Shown here: one piece after another, positions 30,201 to 44,500 of the stretch
How positions within the stretch are numbered: the stretch's first letter is position 1
Layout: every line of letters starts with the position of its first letter
Source of the DNA: Typhlomys cinereus
Lineage: Eukaryota > Chordata > Mammalia > Rodentia > Platacanthomyidae
DNA length: 64,000 bases
NCBI GenBank assembly: GCA_023101885.1
Contig: JALPQD010000053.1
Location: 3,784,447-3,848,446 of the forward strand
Direction of reading: 5' to 3'
Translations under genes and position numbers: made by a program
Notes under the pieces: model-generated
The model's input: the letters and a program-made list of their open reading frames with translations, nothing else
Database searches by the model: none
What the model was told of the DNA's origin: nothing

Positions 30201-33200
30201 CATGCTTGAGTGTTTGAATCAGAGAGCCATGGATTATGACTTGGCCTCTTTGGGTTTATGGAGGGTTTGGGGATTAGATGTGTCCTGCTAGGATCCAGTT
30301 ACTACTTTCTTGGAAAGAAAGGCCAGGAGCTTAGGGAACAGACTTATAGCAAAGCAGAGAAGCAGTTGTAGGCCCTAGGACTGCAGTGGCAAGAGAAGCA
30401 AAACCCGGAAGCCTGAGTATCCTGAGCTGCCTCCTTCATCCCTGTGACTGAAGTCTTTGATCCTCTGTGCCTACAGAGCCCTGTTCTCTCTCTCTCTCTC
30501 TAACAGGGTACCCTGAAGGTGGCTCCCTTCATCTGACAGAGTAGAAGGGTTGAGGGTTAGATAACTCCAGAGGTGGATATGGGGACGTGGGGAGGGGGCG
30601 TGCCCCTGGGTTCACACACATGTGCACGTGTAAATAGTGGGAGTGGAGAGGGGACAGAATCACTTCCATGTTTACCTCTTCATTTTCAGCAGCTACAGCC
30701 GCAGGCTTGGCTTGTGAGGCAAGTCGGCCATAGTCACTGGTCAGCTGGTTGGCAAGAGGGCCCAGCTCCTCGGGGCTGGTATTCGATTTGGTCACCTAAT
30801 GAACGTGAAAACAGTGAAGATCTGACCAAATGCAGGTCTCCAAGGACAGCCCTCTCACATCCCAAACTTACCATCTCCTGAACGGTGACAGCAATGGCTT
30901 TGGCTGTCCGAACCATAGTTGTCTGGTAATCCACAAATGATCCTTCTGGCTCACCCATTGGTCCTTCATCTAGCTGAAAGTGGAGCATGAGGAAAGGAGA
31001 AAGACTGTCAGGATCCTTGCCACTGTGCCCGTCTCCTTGTCCAGGGTATTCTCTGTGACCGAGGCAACCCAGACCAACCTGGTTAATGGCCTGAGTGATG
31101 GAATCTACCATCCCGCCGACGACCCCTGCGGCGCTAGCTGCTTCATTGAGGGTTGCTGTCAGGTCCTCGACCGCCTCTGTCATCATCTGCACGGCTTCTT
31201 CCAGGGCTTCCTGGGTGTGCGCTGCTTGCTGTGAGGCAGGCAGTGAGTGAAAGGAGCCCGGCCACGCCCGCTTCCTCCATTCTTACGCGCCACCCTTCCA
31301 CAGCCCTTACTACCTTGGGATTACCACCAGCCTCCTTGGCAGTATACAGCAACTGCAGGGCAGACTCTGCCAATGTTTTAGTCTGGTCTAGAAGTGCCAT
31401 CTGCTGTGGGTGGCTCAGGGTCTTAGAAGCAGCTCCCACCGCGGCCAGGGTGAGCGGCTCAAAGTACTGGGCCATCTGGGACACCTGAGGCAAGGCAGGT
31501 GGAACAGGATCAGGCAATCCATTCAACTTATCCCCTGGGCCATCACAGGTCGGCTCGTTACCTTGTGTCCCAGCTGGGAGGCTTCGGCACGCGCCGCGCT
31601 GGCCAGAGGCTCGATGAGATGGGAGATCTCCTGCACTGCAGTGAGCATCTGAGTGTGCAAGGCCTGGGGAGAAGTGGTGTCAAGCCCCATGGTGACCACG
31701 ACACGACCCTCTGTGCACAGAACCCTGTTCTTCCAACCCTTTCATGTTTCTTTGTGGTACTGAGGACGGAAGCCAGGGCTCATGCGTACTTAGGATATAT
31801 CCTATTATGTCCTGTCCTCAGCCCTCACAATCCTTCCACGTGAATTCCCCAACAGTCCTCAAAGTGTCCAGCCCTTTGATGTCCTTGTGAAGGCCACCCT
31901 TTAGTCCTACCCTTACCTTCCCTGAGTGGACGCGCCCTTCCTGAACACATTTCCCCTTACCTCCTGAGAGATTCCTTCACGCGGAGCAAGCTGCTGGCTG
32001 ACCGCGGCGAGAGAAGCCTGGTCCAGGTCACGCAGACAGCTGTTGAGAGCTGCGATGGCGGTTTCACACTCCAGCTGCCCAGGGGGCTTTATCCCTGCAG
32101 ACATGCCACAGCATCCACACCCAGAACAAGTCTTTAAACAAGGCTGACCTAGCTTGTCCTATCGAACAAGTGTCCCCAGAAGCACATTAACTCATTCCCC
32201 CTATTGCCCACTTTTTGCCAGTTTGTCCCCAGCCACATGGACTTTCCACTCTTAATACCTCATGCTGGTAATCAGCTTCTTGATGGAATCTGAGACAGTC
32301 CGGGAGTGGCCGGCCAGCACTGACCAGCGTGGAGGGTCCCGGGGATTGACTGCTAGCGCCCGGGCTGTCTGGATGAGCCCCCCAGCGCTCTCCAACATTG
32401 TCTTGGCAGAAATCACAATAGGCTCCATGGCGGCCCGGCCCTAGAGGCAGGGAGGCAGGGAAGCGAACCTCATGACTTAGGCCCCACGAGACGAGGCGAC
32501 AGCCTGGCCATGAGTTGTTCCCACCGCTCACCTCAGGGCTGATCTGGGCAGGGACACTGGAGAACTCAGGGTTGGATGCGAAGGCACTCAGATTGTCCAC
32601 AGCCTCCAACAGCGGGGCTGTGGCCGCCCGGCACTGGGCGCGGTTCTCTTCTGTGAAGGCCCCATCTAGAGCCTGGAAATGACAAGGAGTCTCAGGATCC
32701 AGCAGGTAGGCACAGAAATGGGGCCCAAGCCTCCCTCAAGAACTCAAAAGATTGGAAAAGGCAGGCAATGGTCAGTCTGGACAGGAAATGATGGGGGTGG
32801 AGGGTGGGGGGACCTCAGAGAAAGATGGGAGGACTTAAGGGAGAGGTGGGGTGGGTCAGGTAGACGCCAGGAATTCAGAAGCTGGAAACCTTGATGGTCT
32901 TGACGAGATTGGCTGTGCTGTTGGCGACTTCCTTGGCCGACTGTACAAACTGGCGCTTGGCAGTAGGATTGGCAGTACGGGCAGAAGCTAGGCGGCAGCT
33001 ATTACATAGTGCAGAGGTGTGTTTGGCCACAATGGTGGCTGCAGACAGTACCTGAGGAGACATGGAAAATTCATGACAAGGACAGGAGGAAAATACACAA
33101 ACCTAAGGAGGAGGCATTTTAGGATTGGAGGATGAAGTCTACATAGGAATTACTGGAAAAGCAGAGATTTAGGAGACAAAAACACAGATAAACTGTTGAA

Positions 33201-34009
33201 TATGGAGAAAGAAAGATGAAAGGCAGATACATTAACAGAGAAAAATCAAAATAGGGCAAGGGGTAGAGTAAGTTTAGATGGCTACAGAGAAATAGTAAAT
33301 TGCACGCTAATAGAAGAATGGGGAGAAACGTAGCTGGATAAGACATTTACCCCCAGAAAAGCTTTGTGGGAAGGTGGGACATGGGTCCTGCCCTCTCACA
33401 TGTGTTGCATCTCCATCTTTCCTCTTGGGGTCTGGTCTACCCCTTCCCAGACTTGCCCATGGTTCCTGTTCCCTTGCATTACCTGGGCCTGGGTACAGCC
33501 AGGCTCCCCCAAACTCTGGCAGGCCATTTGAATTGCCTGATTTGCGCGGGCAAATTGTGTGGGCTCCACTAGCCCTTGCTGTCCAGCTTGGCTGTTGGGG
33601 TCAGAGACACCAACCAGATACGCCGCCTGAGGAGACGAAAGGAGGTGCGGTGAGGCATAAAGACTGTGGTAAAAGTGAGCAGTAAGGACAGTAAGGTTTG
33701 AGAACAGAACTTACCTGAGTTCAACATGAACAGAGGTGATAACAAACTAGTTGTCCTGCTTCAACCCTCCCCCCCAAAATAAAACCCTCAACTCTCTGTT
33801 GTTAAACATGATCAAACATTTCAGAAGAAAAAAAAAAGTTAAAACTCAGGGGAGATGGTGATGCATGCCTTGTAATCCCAGTGCTCAGGAGACAGATAGC
33901 AGAATGAGGGTGGCTTCAGTCTAGCCTGGGGTACGCAGTAAGACACTGTCTCAAAAAAAAAAAAAAAAAGAAAGAAAGAAAGAAAAGAATGTATTCGACT
34001 CTAATTTAG

Positions 34010-34047
<38 letters not shown>

Positions 34048-34981
34048 GATCACAGGTGAAAAGTACAATACATTATGAGTAACAGTTAAAAAAAGAATGA
34101 GAAAGGCATCCAGATAAGCAAAGACAGTCTCTTTAGAGGCAGGAAGAACAGTGCAAGCTCCAGGCAAGTCTAGTCAACATAGTGAGCTTGAGAATTTGAA
34201 GCCAGTTGGGATACACTGCAAGACTCTATCTCAAAAAAGAAAGAAAAGGAAAGAACAGAAGGGAGGAAGGGAGGGAGGGAGGGACGGAGAGAGAGAAAGA
34301 GAGAAGGAAGGAAGGAAGGCAAAGAAGGAGGAAGGGAGGAAAGGAGGGAGGGAGAGAGGGAAGGAGAAAGACATAACTCTAGAACCATAAGAATTATGAA
34401 GGTTGTTAAGTTAATTACAAACATCGCCAAACTCTAAAGATTGGAAAGTGAGTATGGATGTGTACGGGTTTGCCAAAAAGCCATTTTATGATGAGAAGAC
34501 CCTCACAATGTTTGATTAACATTTCAATCACCACACAATAGCTGGGGCTTTTCTAGAAATAAGTGAAGAAACAAAACCAGAAAGATTTTAAAAAGTCAAG
34601 CCACTTAGCAAGGCATCCAATACAACAGCAAAAGGAAGAGGGGAGAACGAGGGAGTAAGAGGGGAGACAGAGGAAACAAGATGGTAAGCTTTCAGGAAAA
34701 AATAGTCTAAGAGGAACTCTAAAGAGTTTTTTTTTTTATTATTTTTTTTTTTAAATAGGGTCTATCTGTATAGATCTGGTTGGCCAGACAGCCAAACTGG
34801 TCTCAATTTTGCTTCATTTCCTGAATGCTAGGATCACAAGCATGTATTCAAGGTGTCAAGCAAGCTAGTTTGCTTTAAGGATTAGTAAAGCAAATACTCT
34901 CAAAGGTTATTAGCTACCTTTATGCTTAATAATGAAAATGACAAAGTGGTAATTGATTTACTAGGAATTTTGTTACTGTAA

Positions 34982-35025
<44 letters not shown>

Positions 35026-35521
35026 CAGAGGGTAGTGTGTGTGCCTGTGAAGGCCTAAGGGTAACATCAGAAATCATCCTGGATTGCTCTACCTCCTTTT
35101 GGCTTTGCTCTAGGGCTTCCAAGGATCGGAAGTACAGGCTGCTGCCATTTCTGCCTGGCCTTTGTACATGGGATCTGGGATTTGAACTCAGATCTTTCTG
35201 CTTGTGAGGCAGAGGCTTACGGTTCCTGAGCCATCTCTCCAGCATACGTGTAAATATTTTAATTAAAAGCCTTCACTTCGGTGGGCAGTGTAGCTTACTC
35301 GTTGTAGTACTTGCCTAACATGCCTTAGGCCCTAGGTTCAATCCCCAACACCATTTAAAAAAAAAGCCTCACAGTTAGACAGTGTCATCATAATTAAAAC
35401 ACCAGGGCAGGGAGTTACAGCAACCAGAATTATTGGTGTTTAACAACTACTGATGAATATCTTCCCACTAGAGGAAGAATCCCAAGTTCCACACCAACTT
35501 CTTTATTTTTCTGCACATGAC

Positions 35522-35557
<36 letters not shown>

Positions 35558-38500
35558 CCTGTACACAAGAGAACACTTGAGTATGTGTGTGGTTATAGAG
35601 CCCAATGGTGACGCCGGGAATCACCGTGGATTGCTCAACATCTTCACTGCTTTGCTCTAGGTTTTGGAGGCGCCACCTTCCATGCTGGGATTGCGGGCTG
35701 CACACCACGTCCACCCGGCATTGTTACATGGTACCAAACTCAGGTCCTTGTGCAGGTGAAGCACACTGAGCCCCTCCCCAGGCCGGCACAACTTCCTGAT
35801 TTATGCACACACGTGAGAGAGAAGGGGCGTGAAAAGCAGGGGAAGTAACCTGTGCAGCTGCCTCAGTGAAGCCACAGAGGGCCTTGGAGGCTGTGGCAAT
35901 GGCCTCTCCAAACTCTGGCAGGTTCCCATTCTTGGCATTTTGAGAGATGCCAGTCATAGCTTCACCCAGCACCTAAGAAAGAGGATTATCAGGAGGTTGG
36001 ATTGTATCTTCTGAGTACTAGAACAGCAGCGCCTGGTTCGCTCCACCCCCCCCCCAGGCTTCCTAGTACACTGACCTTTGAGTTCTCCATAACACTGTCC
36101 AGGCAACCAAAGTAGGACATGTCATTGATGGGCTGGACTGGGTTCTCTAGGAGTTCCCGGACAGTCTAAGAAGGGGAGGGTAATGTGAGTTCCAAGACGC
36201 CCCCCTTAGCCCGGCCCAGCCCATGCTCCCCTACAAGGGTTACCTCCAGCTCCCGCAGGGCATTGTCACACTCCTTCTGGCCGGGTGCTTGCTGGGTGCA
36301 CATGGTGATGAGCTGGTTGATACTGTCAGTCACCGCCCTGGGTGCAGAAAACCAAGCAAGTAGGTCGTGGCTCTCGCATCCTCTGCACGGGACTTAGATA
36401 TCTAACTCTCTTTTGCTTTACTGCACCTAAGTTTGAGGACCTCTCATACGATATCGCCTCTTGGGTTCTCTCCCAGGTCCCAGCACTGGGATTTCTCAGT
36501 TCCACTTACCTAGCAGCTGCGGCCAGCTGACTCTTGAGGGTAGGGGCAGCAGGATCTGTGGACAGGGCCTTAGCAGCCAGAAGAAGTTTGCTTGAGGACA
36601 TGGATATGCCCTTCAAGTTGGACACAACCTGGGCTCGGTCCTCCTGGCTCTGTTAAAGGGGAGAGTGTCACATTATTCTGTCCTGTCTTATCTGTCTCTA
36701 AGATCTTCTTTCCCAAACACTCAAGTACCGCTAGAGACTGGGGAGAAAAGGGGGCTAGGAGCAGATGCAGATACTCTGATTCTAGCCCTCAAATGGGACC
36801 CGCACAGCCGAACCCTCTGCCTCTTCATACCGGAGCCTGTCCTGCCATTTCCACACCAGCCTCCAGGAAGGTGCTGAAGTCCTGTCCAAAGCGCCCCGAG
36901 GCCCGAGCCAGGTCCTGAGGGGTTCCTCGAGACGCCTGCACCAGTTCTGTAGCTGCCTGGTTCAGTCCAGCGGCAGCTTCATTCAATCGTCCCTGAGCTT
37001 CTTGGAATGTCCCAGTGCTAGGAGGGAGCTACGGGGCCAGAGAGGAAGGAAGTCAGACAGAAGACTGGGGATGGTGAGAGGAAAGCTTGGAAAAGAGGGC
37101 CGGAAGGGTGGCATAAAGCCCAGGAGTGATGATGAAAAGGGACAGTTCTGGGGATCTATAGCAGGACGTCCTCTGCTCCTCTGCCAGTCACGCCTCTTAC
37201 CGAGTCACTCAGAAGCCGCTTGCTCGCATCTCCAACCACTCTCAGGGCGTTATCCACATCTCGCTGGCCAGGCAGGCAGCTGACACAGCGGTTCAGTGCC
37301 TGCGTCACGGCTTTAGCCACCTGGAATGACAAAGATGAAGCTGCCAAAGTAGGTACAATTTGGGAGCTCTCTCCTCTCGTCCTGGGACATAAGAGATAAC
37401 TAACTCTCTTGCCCCCAAAACTGGAAGAGGAAAGAGGCTGTTGTAGTTGAACAAGCTAACAACAGTGATCAAACATCACCAGACTTGATTCCAACCAGGG
37501 TACTTCTAAGACAGAGAGAAATGGACTCCACAGGAATGCTTGTGAGCACATCTCTTAGGGCACACGAGGATCAGAAGCTATTGCCCTGTTACGGTGGTCC
37601 TTACAAAGGGCTCTAGGGGAAAGGGGCAGGAGCCTCTTCTCAATACTCGACCTGAGCAAGCCTCTGCTGGCTTTCTGGGTCTCCTGGGTGGCCAGCTGCC
37701 TTTTTCGCCTCCTCGATGAGGCTGCTGGCCTTGTCCAGCACGTCGCTGGCTGTGTCGAGCACAATGGCTTGCACTGCAGGATCTGATGTCAGGGCAGCCA
37801 CACCTCTAGCAGCCTGGGCTAGTGACCGAAGCCCACCTGCCACATCACGAGCTGCAATACCTGGGGAGATAGGGAGGGGAGGAAAGGGTTTGCGGCCCCC
37901 TTCCTCATCCAATCCCTTGGCACCATCTCCTATCACATGCCCCATTTCCAACCCTCAGTCTACATACCTGCATAATTCTCATTGCCCTGGGCAACCTCCC
38001 CTAGCAGCTGGGCGATGGCAGAGCTCACTGCTTTGGTGCTGTTGCCAAGGTCCTGGGCACACTTCTCCATCTATGGATAAGGAGAAAGAGAACTCAATAG
38101 AAGGAGGAAAGGAAGGAATACTTGAGAAAGTCCTTGGGGACAGCTGGAAATTTAAATGAAAGTTCTGGCTAGTGCCATAGCATAACCGGGAAGGAAGACT
38201 TTTAGGGTGTGAGTGAGGACATGGTAACACTACTCACTGTTTCTCCAGGTAAGGGTTTAAGCTTGCCATCGCGAGCTGCTGCCTTTACTTCCTGCAGGTC
38301 TTTCTCCAGGTTCTGTACAACACTCAGTGCAGAATCCATCTCCAGAGGTCCACAAGCTTCCTGAGCCTGCAATGACAAGGGTCTGGCTGCATCTCTGGGC
38401 CTCAGATCATCCCCATTAGTGGTTACTCAGCACAAACTCTCCCCTATCCCAGGACTCTACAGCCAGGGCTTCCGCAGCCAGGACCGCACAGCCAGGACCG

Positions 38501-41500
38501 CACAGCCAGGGCTTCCACAGCCAGGGCTTCCACATACAGGGTTTTCATACCTTCTGCGCAGCAGTACGGAGTTCCGCCAGTGCAGTGCCCAGGTTCTTAG
38601 CACACTGACTCAGCTGCATGGCTGAAGCCTGGTCCTGAATTGTTGGCACTGAGGCCTTTGCAGCTGCCACCATCTTTCCACCTGGCTGTTAGAGAATGGA
38701 TGGGCAGATGATGTGTGTCACACCTTTAAGCTGAGTACAGGTCCTGGCATTGACCAGAATGTGCTAAGCACTCAGGTTTGGTGTTAGGAAAGGGGCTACT
38801 AGCACACATTCAGATTGTAGGAGATGTTGGGGAGGGTCTGCTCTGAGAGGCAGAGAAGGTCTCTTGCCTGTAAGAAGCTCTGGCTGGCAGCAATGAGGGC
38901 AAGCTGAGCGCTGGGGCTGTCAGGCTGGGCTTGGCTGCCTCGCACACCTTGGACCAGCAGTGGAATCTGCTCCGCCACGGCCTGTAAGTGAAAATGTCAT
39001 GAGCACCATCTTTCCAAATTTGGTCAAAATATGATTTCCCCACGCTCCCCACCCTTAACGTGACTCCTGGAGACCTACCTTACAGCTCTGCGCCAGCAGG
39101 GGCTGGGGACCTGAGGAGGCCTTGGGGGTGGAGGCTGCGTGCTGGGCTGCAGCGATGGTCTGTGTAGCTGAGGCCGCAGCCTGCTTGGCTGCATGCTGTG
39201 AGGATAGAGCAGTCCCTGTTATGCCCCAAGGAAACACTAGCTGGCTCTCTGCCATCCCTCCCTGGTATTCTTGCAACATTCATGTTCTTTTGTTTTTTCT
39301 CGGTGACTTCCCAACCTCACCTCCAGGCGCTGCACCAGCTTCTTCTTGATGGCGTTCTGCGCAGCTGCGTTGGTGGCCATGCGAAGCCCTTCAGCTGCCT
39401 CGCGCAGTCGCTGCTGCTGCTCCTCACTGTCTGGGTGGGCAGCTGCTCCCTGAGAAGGTGGACAGTCATCATCAGTATCACTTGGGACCCTAAATATGCT
39501 TTGTAACTCCTCCACTTGTTTCCCAAGATCATTTCTAACCCCTATACTGAGGTAATAACTGTTGAGAACTGCCTCGCAAAGGCCAATGGGAAGTTTCCAA
39601 GGTGCCTAGATTCCATCTGGGACGCTGAATCCCTCAGGCAGAATTGTACCTTTTCCTCTCCTTGGGGAAGGAGACTTTCTTGCCCCGCTCGCTACAGACA
39701 CCCAGAGTGCCACAGGTGCATGAGGTGAGTAGGCTGCCTGGGAAGAACAGCACTTGCTTTGGAGAAGGGATGGCAGACATTTCCAAGCAGGGATTCCTCC
39801 TGTAAACTGAGGAGCCGCACAGCCCAGGGGACAGGAGATCTCTGTGGCTTCCTGCTGATGATCCTCCTAGCTTTGCGTCAGCATCTAGTACCTTACCTTA
39901 CTCTGTGCTGCAAGGAGACCCCTGGAACTGAGGCCTGTCTGCCATTACAGGGAAGACGAAGAAAAGAAGAAACACCAGGCAGATGTAGCAGCAACACAAG
40001 GAAAAGCAGGGACAGAGATCTTCTCTTGAAGAAGAAGGAGTTTGGTGCTTGCAATCAGAGTGCTCTGGGAGTCACAACGGCTGCAAGTCTGGGCCATGGC
40101 CCATGTGAAGAGCTAGGACTCATTGGCTCCCTGTTTCCTTATTGCTTGCTTGTGTTTTCTGCTGTTTCTGATCCACTCCATCACATGAGATCCCTGTCTG
40201 GAACTCCTACTTCTTTTTAGGGTTCAATCAGGGGTTCAATCTGTACCTTGGCAGCCTCCACCATCTTGGCAGTGGCATCAGCCAGGATCTTGGCAGCACT
40301 GAGAAGCTTTCGAGAATTTTCCAGGTCACTCTCCCCCTCGGCATCAGCCTTGATGGCATTGACCAGGTCCGAGGTGGCTTGGGCCAGGATGCGGGCCTGT
40401 CGCACCATCTCCCCTGAGAGCACAGGAGATAATCAAGTGAGAGAGTCAGAAATGCTGAGGGAGGACAAGCATGGGTGGGACAGACACTGCAGGGCTTTTA
40501 GGGACAGTGAAGACACTGGCAAAAGTTAACAAGTGACTTCTCTGGAGTTATATTTTCCTGGACTTAGAAGCTTAGAGAACAGATTTCCCAGTCGGTTCCT
40601 ATGGTTCTCCAGAAGTTACATCTAGCAGGACAGTTTTAAGGAGACATTCTCTATGAAAGATTTTGGGGATGAGAAGATGGAGTGGGGAAGGTAACTTTTC
40701 TCATCCTGTTTTTCAAAGCCAGCTCTTACCCATGCAACTTGCATACATGTTTGTATATAAATTGGTAGGTGTTATAAATGCTGCAAAGAAGGCAGGGCAA
40801 GGCTCATATTTCTGTTTTGCTGATGGGGAAGTGGAGGTTTTGGAAAGATCAAACAATTAGAAGCCTCAGACGTGGGTCTGCAAGGGAATATCCAATGAAC
40901 CTGGAGAAGCTCCCTGGTGCTTTTTGTCTTCCCAGGGGTGGCTGTCCTTACCAGCGTCACCCATGGAGCTGAAGATGTTCTCAGTGACAGTGAGGATGGT
41001 GTCAGTGGCCTGATCATAACGGCCAGCAGGCCCAGCTCCCGTGGCGTGGGCTTTCACATGCTGCAGCAGCTCATTCAGGGCCTGTGTGACAGCTGTGGCT
41101 GCTGCTCCGACCCCTCGCAACAGCTGCCCGTCCTCCGTGGCTGCTTGAGAGGCAGACACGCAGCCCTCCACAGCTTTGGCTACCAGTCGTCCGGCCTCCA
41201 CCAGCTGCTCTTGGCAGACAGGTGAACTGATTGTAGGTGCCACCACCTGTGGAAAAAGTGTCAAGAGATGTAGGCAAGACAAAGAGGTGAAGGGAAGAGT
41301 GAGTGTGGCATTCGCAGTGTCACTTGGATGAAAAAAATGAGGCCTCAAGAGCCAAGGAGGGAAGAGGAGAGGCTTCTATGCGTGGCAGAATCGGCCCGAG
41401 GCACAGGGCTCAACAGCCTTTGGACTCACCTTGGTGCAGGCCACCAGCTGAGAAGTGGACAGGGCACATTGTGTGGCTGCAGCAATCACTTGGGTCTGAA

Positions 41501-44500
41501 GCCCTGAGTCCTCTGTGCGTTGGGCCACACTCTTGGCCTTGAGGACCAGGGCAGCTGCAGCACTCGCCACTGCCTTGGCCAGCTGCATTAGAACATCCTG
41601 CGAGAAAACAACAGTCAGCGCGACCTGAGGCTCGGCTTGGATCCACGGGTATTTCTCGCAGGCGTAAGCTGCTTCATTATTCCCGCTGACTCCAATCAGA
41701 GACCAGTACACGCAAAGCAACCAGAACCTAACCCAAGCCCCTCTACCTTGAGCACCAGCAAGAGAGGCCCTCACCAGTGAACAGCCCCCACCAAGAGAAA
41801 CAGTGCCTACACCACAGGGAGAATTGCATGAGGCGGATACACTCGGACGGTGATGGGGATGGGGACGGCTGGTACGATGGGCGGGAGCTTCTGACTCTGT
41901 CTCCTCTCAATCTTGGTTTGCAAGAAGTCATCCTCAGGAGCAAGTCCCTGTCCTGCCCTGCCTCGTCTCCTTCCTCCAAACCTGCCTCACCAGGCCTCCC
42001 CATCTCCCATCACGTCTGCTTCCCTAGGAGGCCGGGGAAGAATACAGAAACGAGTGTATGCGGCTCAGAGAGGACCAAGCTGGGAAGGCCCAGGCCAGAG
42101 GCCGTTACCGTAGGGGAATCGGGGGGAGATCGAGCCCCGGCCCCTCTGGGTGCACACATCTGCATGGGAAATCCAGGATGAAAAGTCAGCTGCGGGAACT
42201 GCCATGGGGTGGGGAATGGGGCGAGCTGGAGGAACATCATTCTCTGTGTGGCATGGGGTGCCGGAGATAACTCAGGCTGGGGGAACGATGGCTACGTCTA
42301 GGGAAGACAAGGCTAGGAATGTCATCGATGAGGGCCAAAGTGAACCAGGAGGCTGAGTTTAGGTTTGGGAGTTTGGAATTTTGACATTCGAGAACTGGAA
42401 GTTCCCAGTGCCATCCCTGGAAACAGAGGATCGGGTTGGTTTGGAAGTCAATTCACAGAAACAGGGACCAGGAGCTGGACTTGGAGGGTCCTGGGAGGTG
42501 GGTAGATCACCAACCTGGAAGTGGGGATCAGTGTCACTTTCCCCAATTTGTTGCAACAGCTCCCCACTGGCCTGGCCCACGTTCCCAGCTGCTTGCAGCA
42601 GGTTCTGACGGGGCTGTGGAGAATGAACACCTGTCAGAAGCTGCGATCTCCGGACGTGTGCCCATAGATCTCATAGGTACCTGGGTCACAGTTCTAGCCT
42701 GCAGTTAAGACTGCCTCTTCTACTGGGGGCGCTACCCCTTGTCCACCCTCCTCCCAGTCTTGTGGCTCCTGACCTCAGCACTGGCTGGCTGGGCACTACG
42801 TAGCAGTTCTGACACTGCCCCTGCAAGGCCCTTTGCTGCCTGCAGAAGGGGCCGGCCGTTGCCACCTTCGTCCTCCAGCAGGGCAGCCAGCAGCTTCACC
42901 CCCCGGGACATCTCCGTCAGATTGGAGGAGATCGTGGTGACCGCACAGCCCACTGCGGTGTAGTCTGTCTCTGCAGGGTCTCCTGAGGGCAGAAAGGGAG
43001 GAAGAGGATGAGACAGGCTGGGGAGGAAGTACCATCTCCTAGTTAGTCACATGCATGTCTTAAGAGAGACGCACACACACGAAACTTTCCACAATGAGTC
43101 AGAGTCCAGTCACATTGCAGCGGATCCCTTGCCAGGCTTGCACACACTCCCTGTCCTCCCCCGCACACATACATGGGTTGGTATCCTGCCTACCTGCTGT
43201 CAGGTTCACCACGGAGGCAGTACCAGCTGTGATGGCATCTACCTGGGAGTGGATCTCATGCTTTGATTCGTCCATCTTGTTCTTACGCCAGGCTTTAGAG
43301 GCCTAGAGAAGAAGGAAAATTCTTAGGATCTACTCTGGTTTTGTGAAACCGTCTCTATCCCGGGGGTCCCAGCCCCAGAAGCATACTCACAGCATCCTGG
43401 CCAAGAGGGGGCAGGGTGTCAAAGTCATCCAGAGTAGCCTGGGCAGCCTGCACAGCCTGCATGCTGGAGTTAATGGTGCCAGTGAGTGCCTGCTGGGCTG
43501 AAGTCTAAAAGGTAAGGAGAGGAGTGAGTCACTGGAATGGAGTATCTGAAGGAAGAGAAGGACAAGAAGCCAGTGGCCAGAGGGAGGAACACAAAAGGGA
43601 ACATGGCCAAAGACCGGGGACTCCTGGTTGGACCCAGCTGAGGGCGGAAGAAGGGCCCACGCATCGTAGTGAAAGCAGATCCCTTCTTACCAAAGGAGGC
43701 ATGTGTCCTCGGTGCATCTGGCCACTTGTAATCTGTTGCTGAGCAAGCGGCATGCTGCCTGTTTGGAAATTCTCAGGGCCTGAGGCTCCAGAGCGCATGA
43801 TGGCAGGCAGGGCCACAGAGCCGTGCTCCACCTTCCCCACCCGGTTATACTGCTGCTGAAGGACCGTTGACCTGGAGAGGACAGACATGGAGCACATGTG
43901 GAAGAGGCCTCATCTAATTCCACCCCACCCCACACCCCTCTGTGGCCCTAGGATCTGGGGGTCATTATGTCTCATTATGGTCTGGGTCTAGAGAAAAGGG
44001 GTCCCAGCCTCCAGCAGTGCCTGTAGTCAAGGCTTGCTTTCCTTATCTAGGGGATGGGATCGGCCCGACTCCCTTCCTACTTTTTGGGAGACACTGAGTC
44101 TTCCAGCATAGTAGACTCCTCATCTCCCTCCAGCCCAAAGTGGTCCTTGCTTTTTTTCTGTAGGAAGATGAAGGGGAGAAGAGATGAGATGGTTAGGAGG
44201 CAGAGGGGAAAGGCAGCCTCTTCTTTCCAGCCAGCTGATTGTCCATTTCCTTGTCCTTAGGTCCCATTACTAGGACTGGGTTGGGGAAGGGGAGAGAAAG
44301 TGAAGGCTGAGTAGCTGCCTTTACCTTCTTCAGGATGATATCGATGTAGCCGGCAATGAGCTGCGCGATCTGCTCGCCCTCAGTCGTCTGTACTGAGTAG
44401 TAGCCGTCCTGGTAATCTCCAAAGTCCTAAGGTAACAAAAGGATGGGGAGACTCAGCAGGAATACTAGCATCTACCCATGGAAATGGGGAGAGAGCCTCA

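Noticed and set aside
34014..35570. Long valine/cysteine or threonine/histidine repeat open frames
   Set aside because: They are translations of (TG)n and (CA)n microsatellites and SINE tails, not proteins.
37018..37020. Alternative acceptor for TLN1 exon 29 (CTCCCTCCTAG)
   Set aside because: It gives 187 nt, breaking phase with exon 28, and drops the conserved LPPS residues. The upstream acceptor ending at 37029 restores 198 nt and the frame.
41598..42514. Search for the TLN1 cassette exon 17b in the intron between exons 17 and 18
   Set aside because: A 51-nt exon with flanking AG and GT could not be picked out with confidence. An AG...GT candidate on the minus strand around 41870-41935 is 57 nt and lacks a pyrimidine tract.
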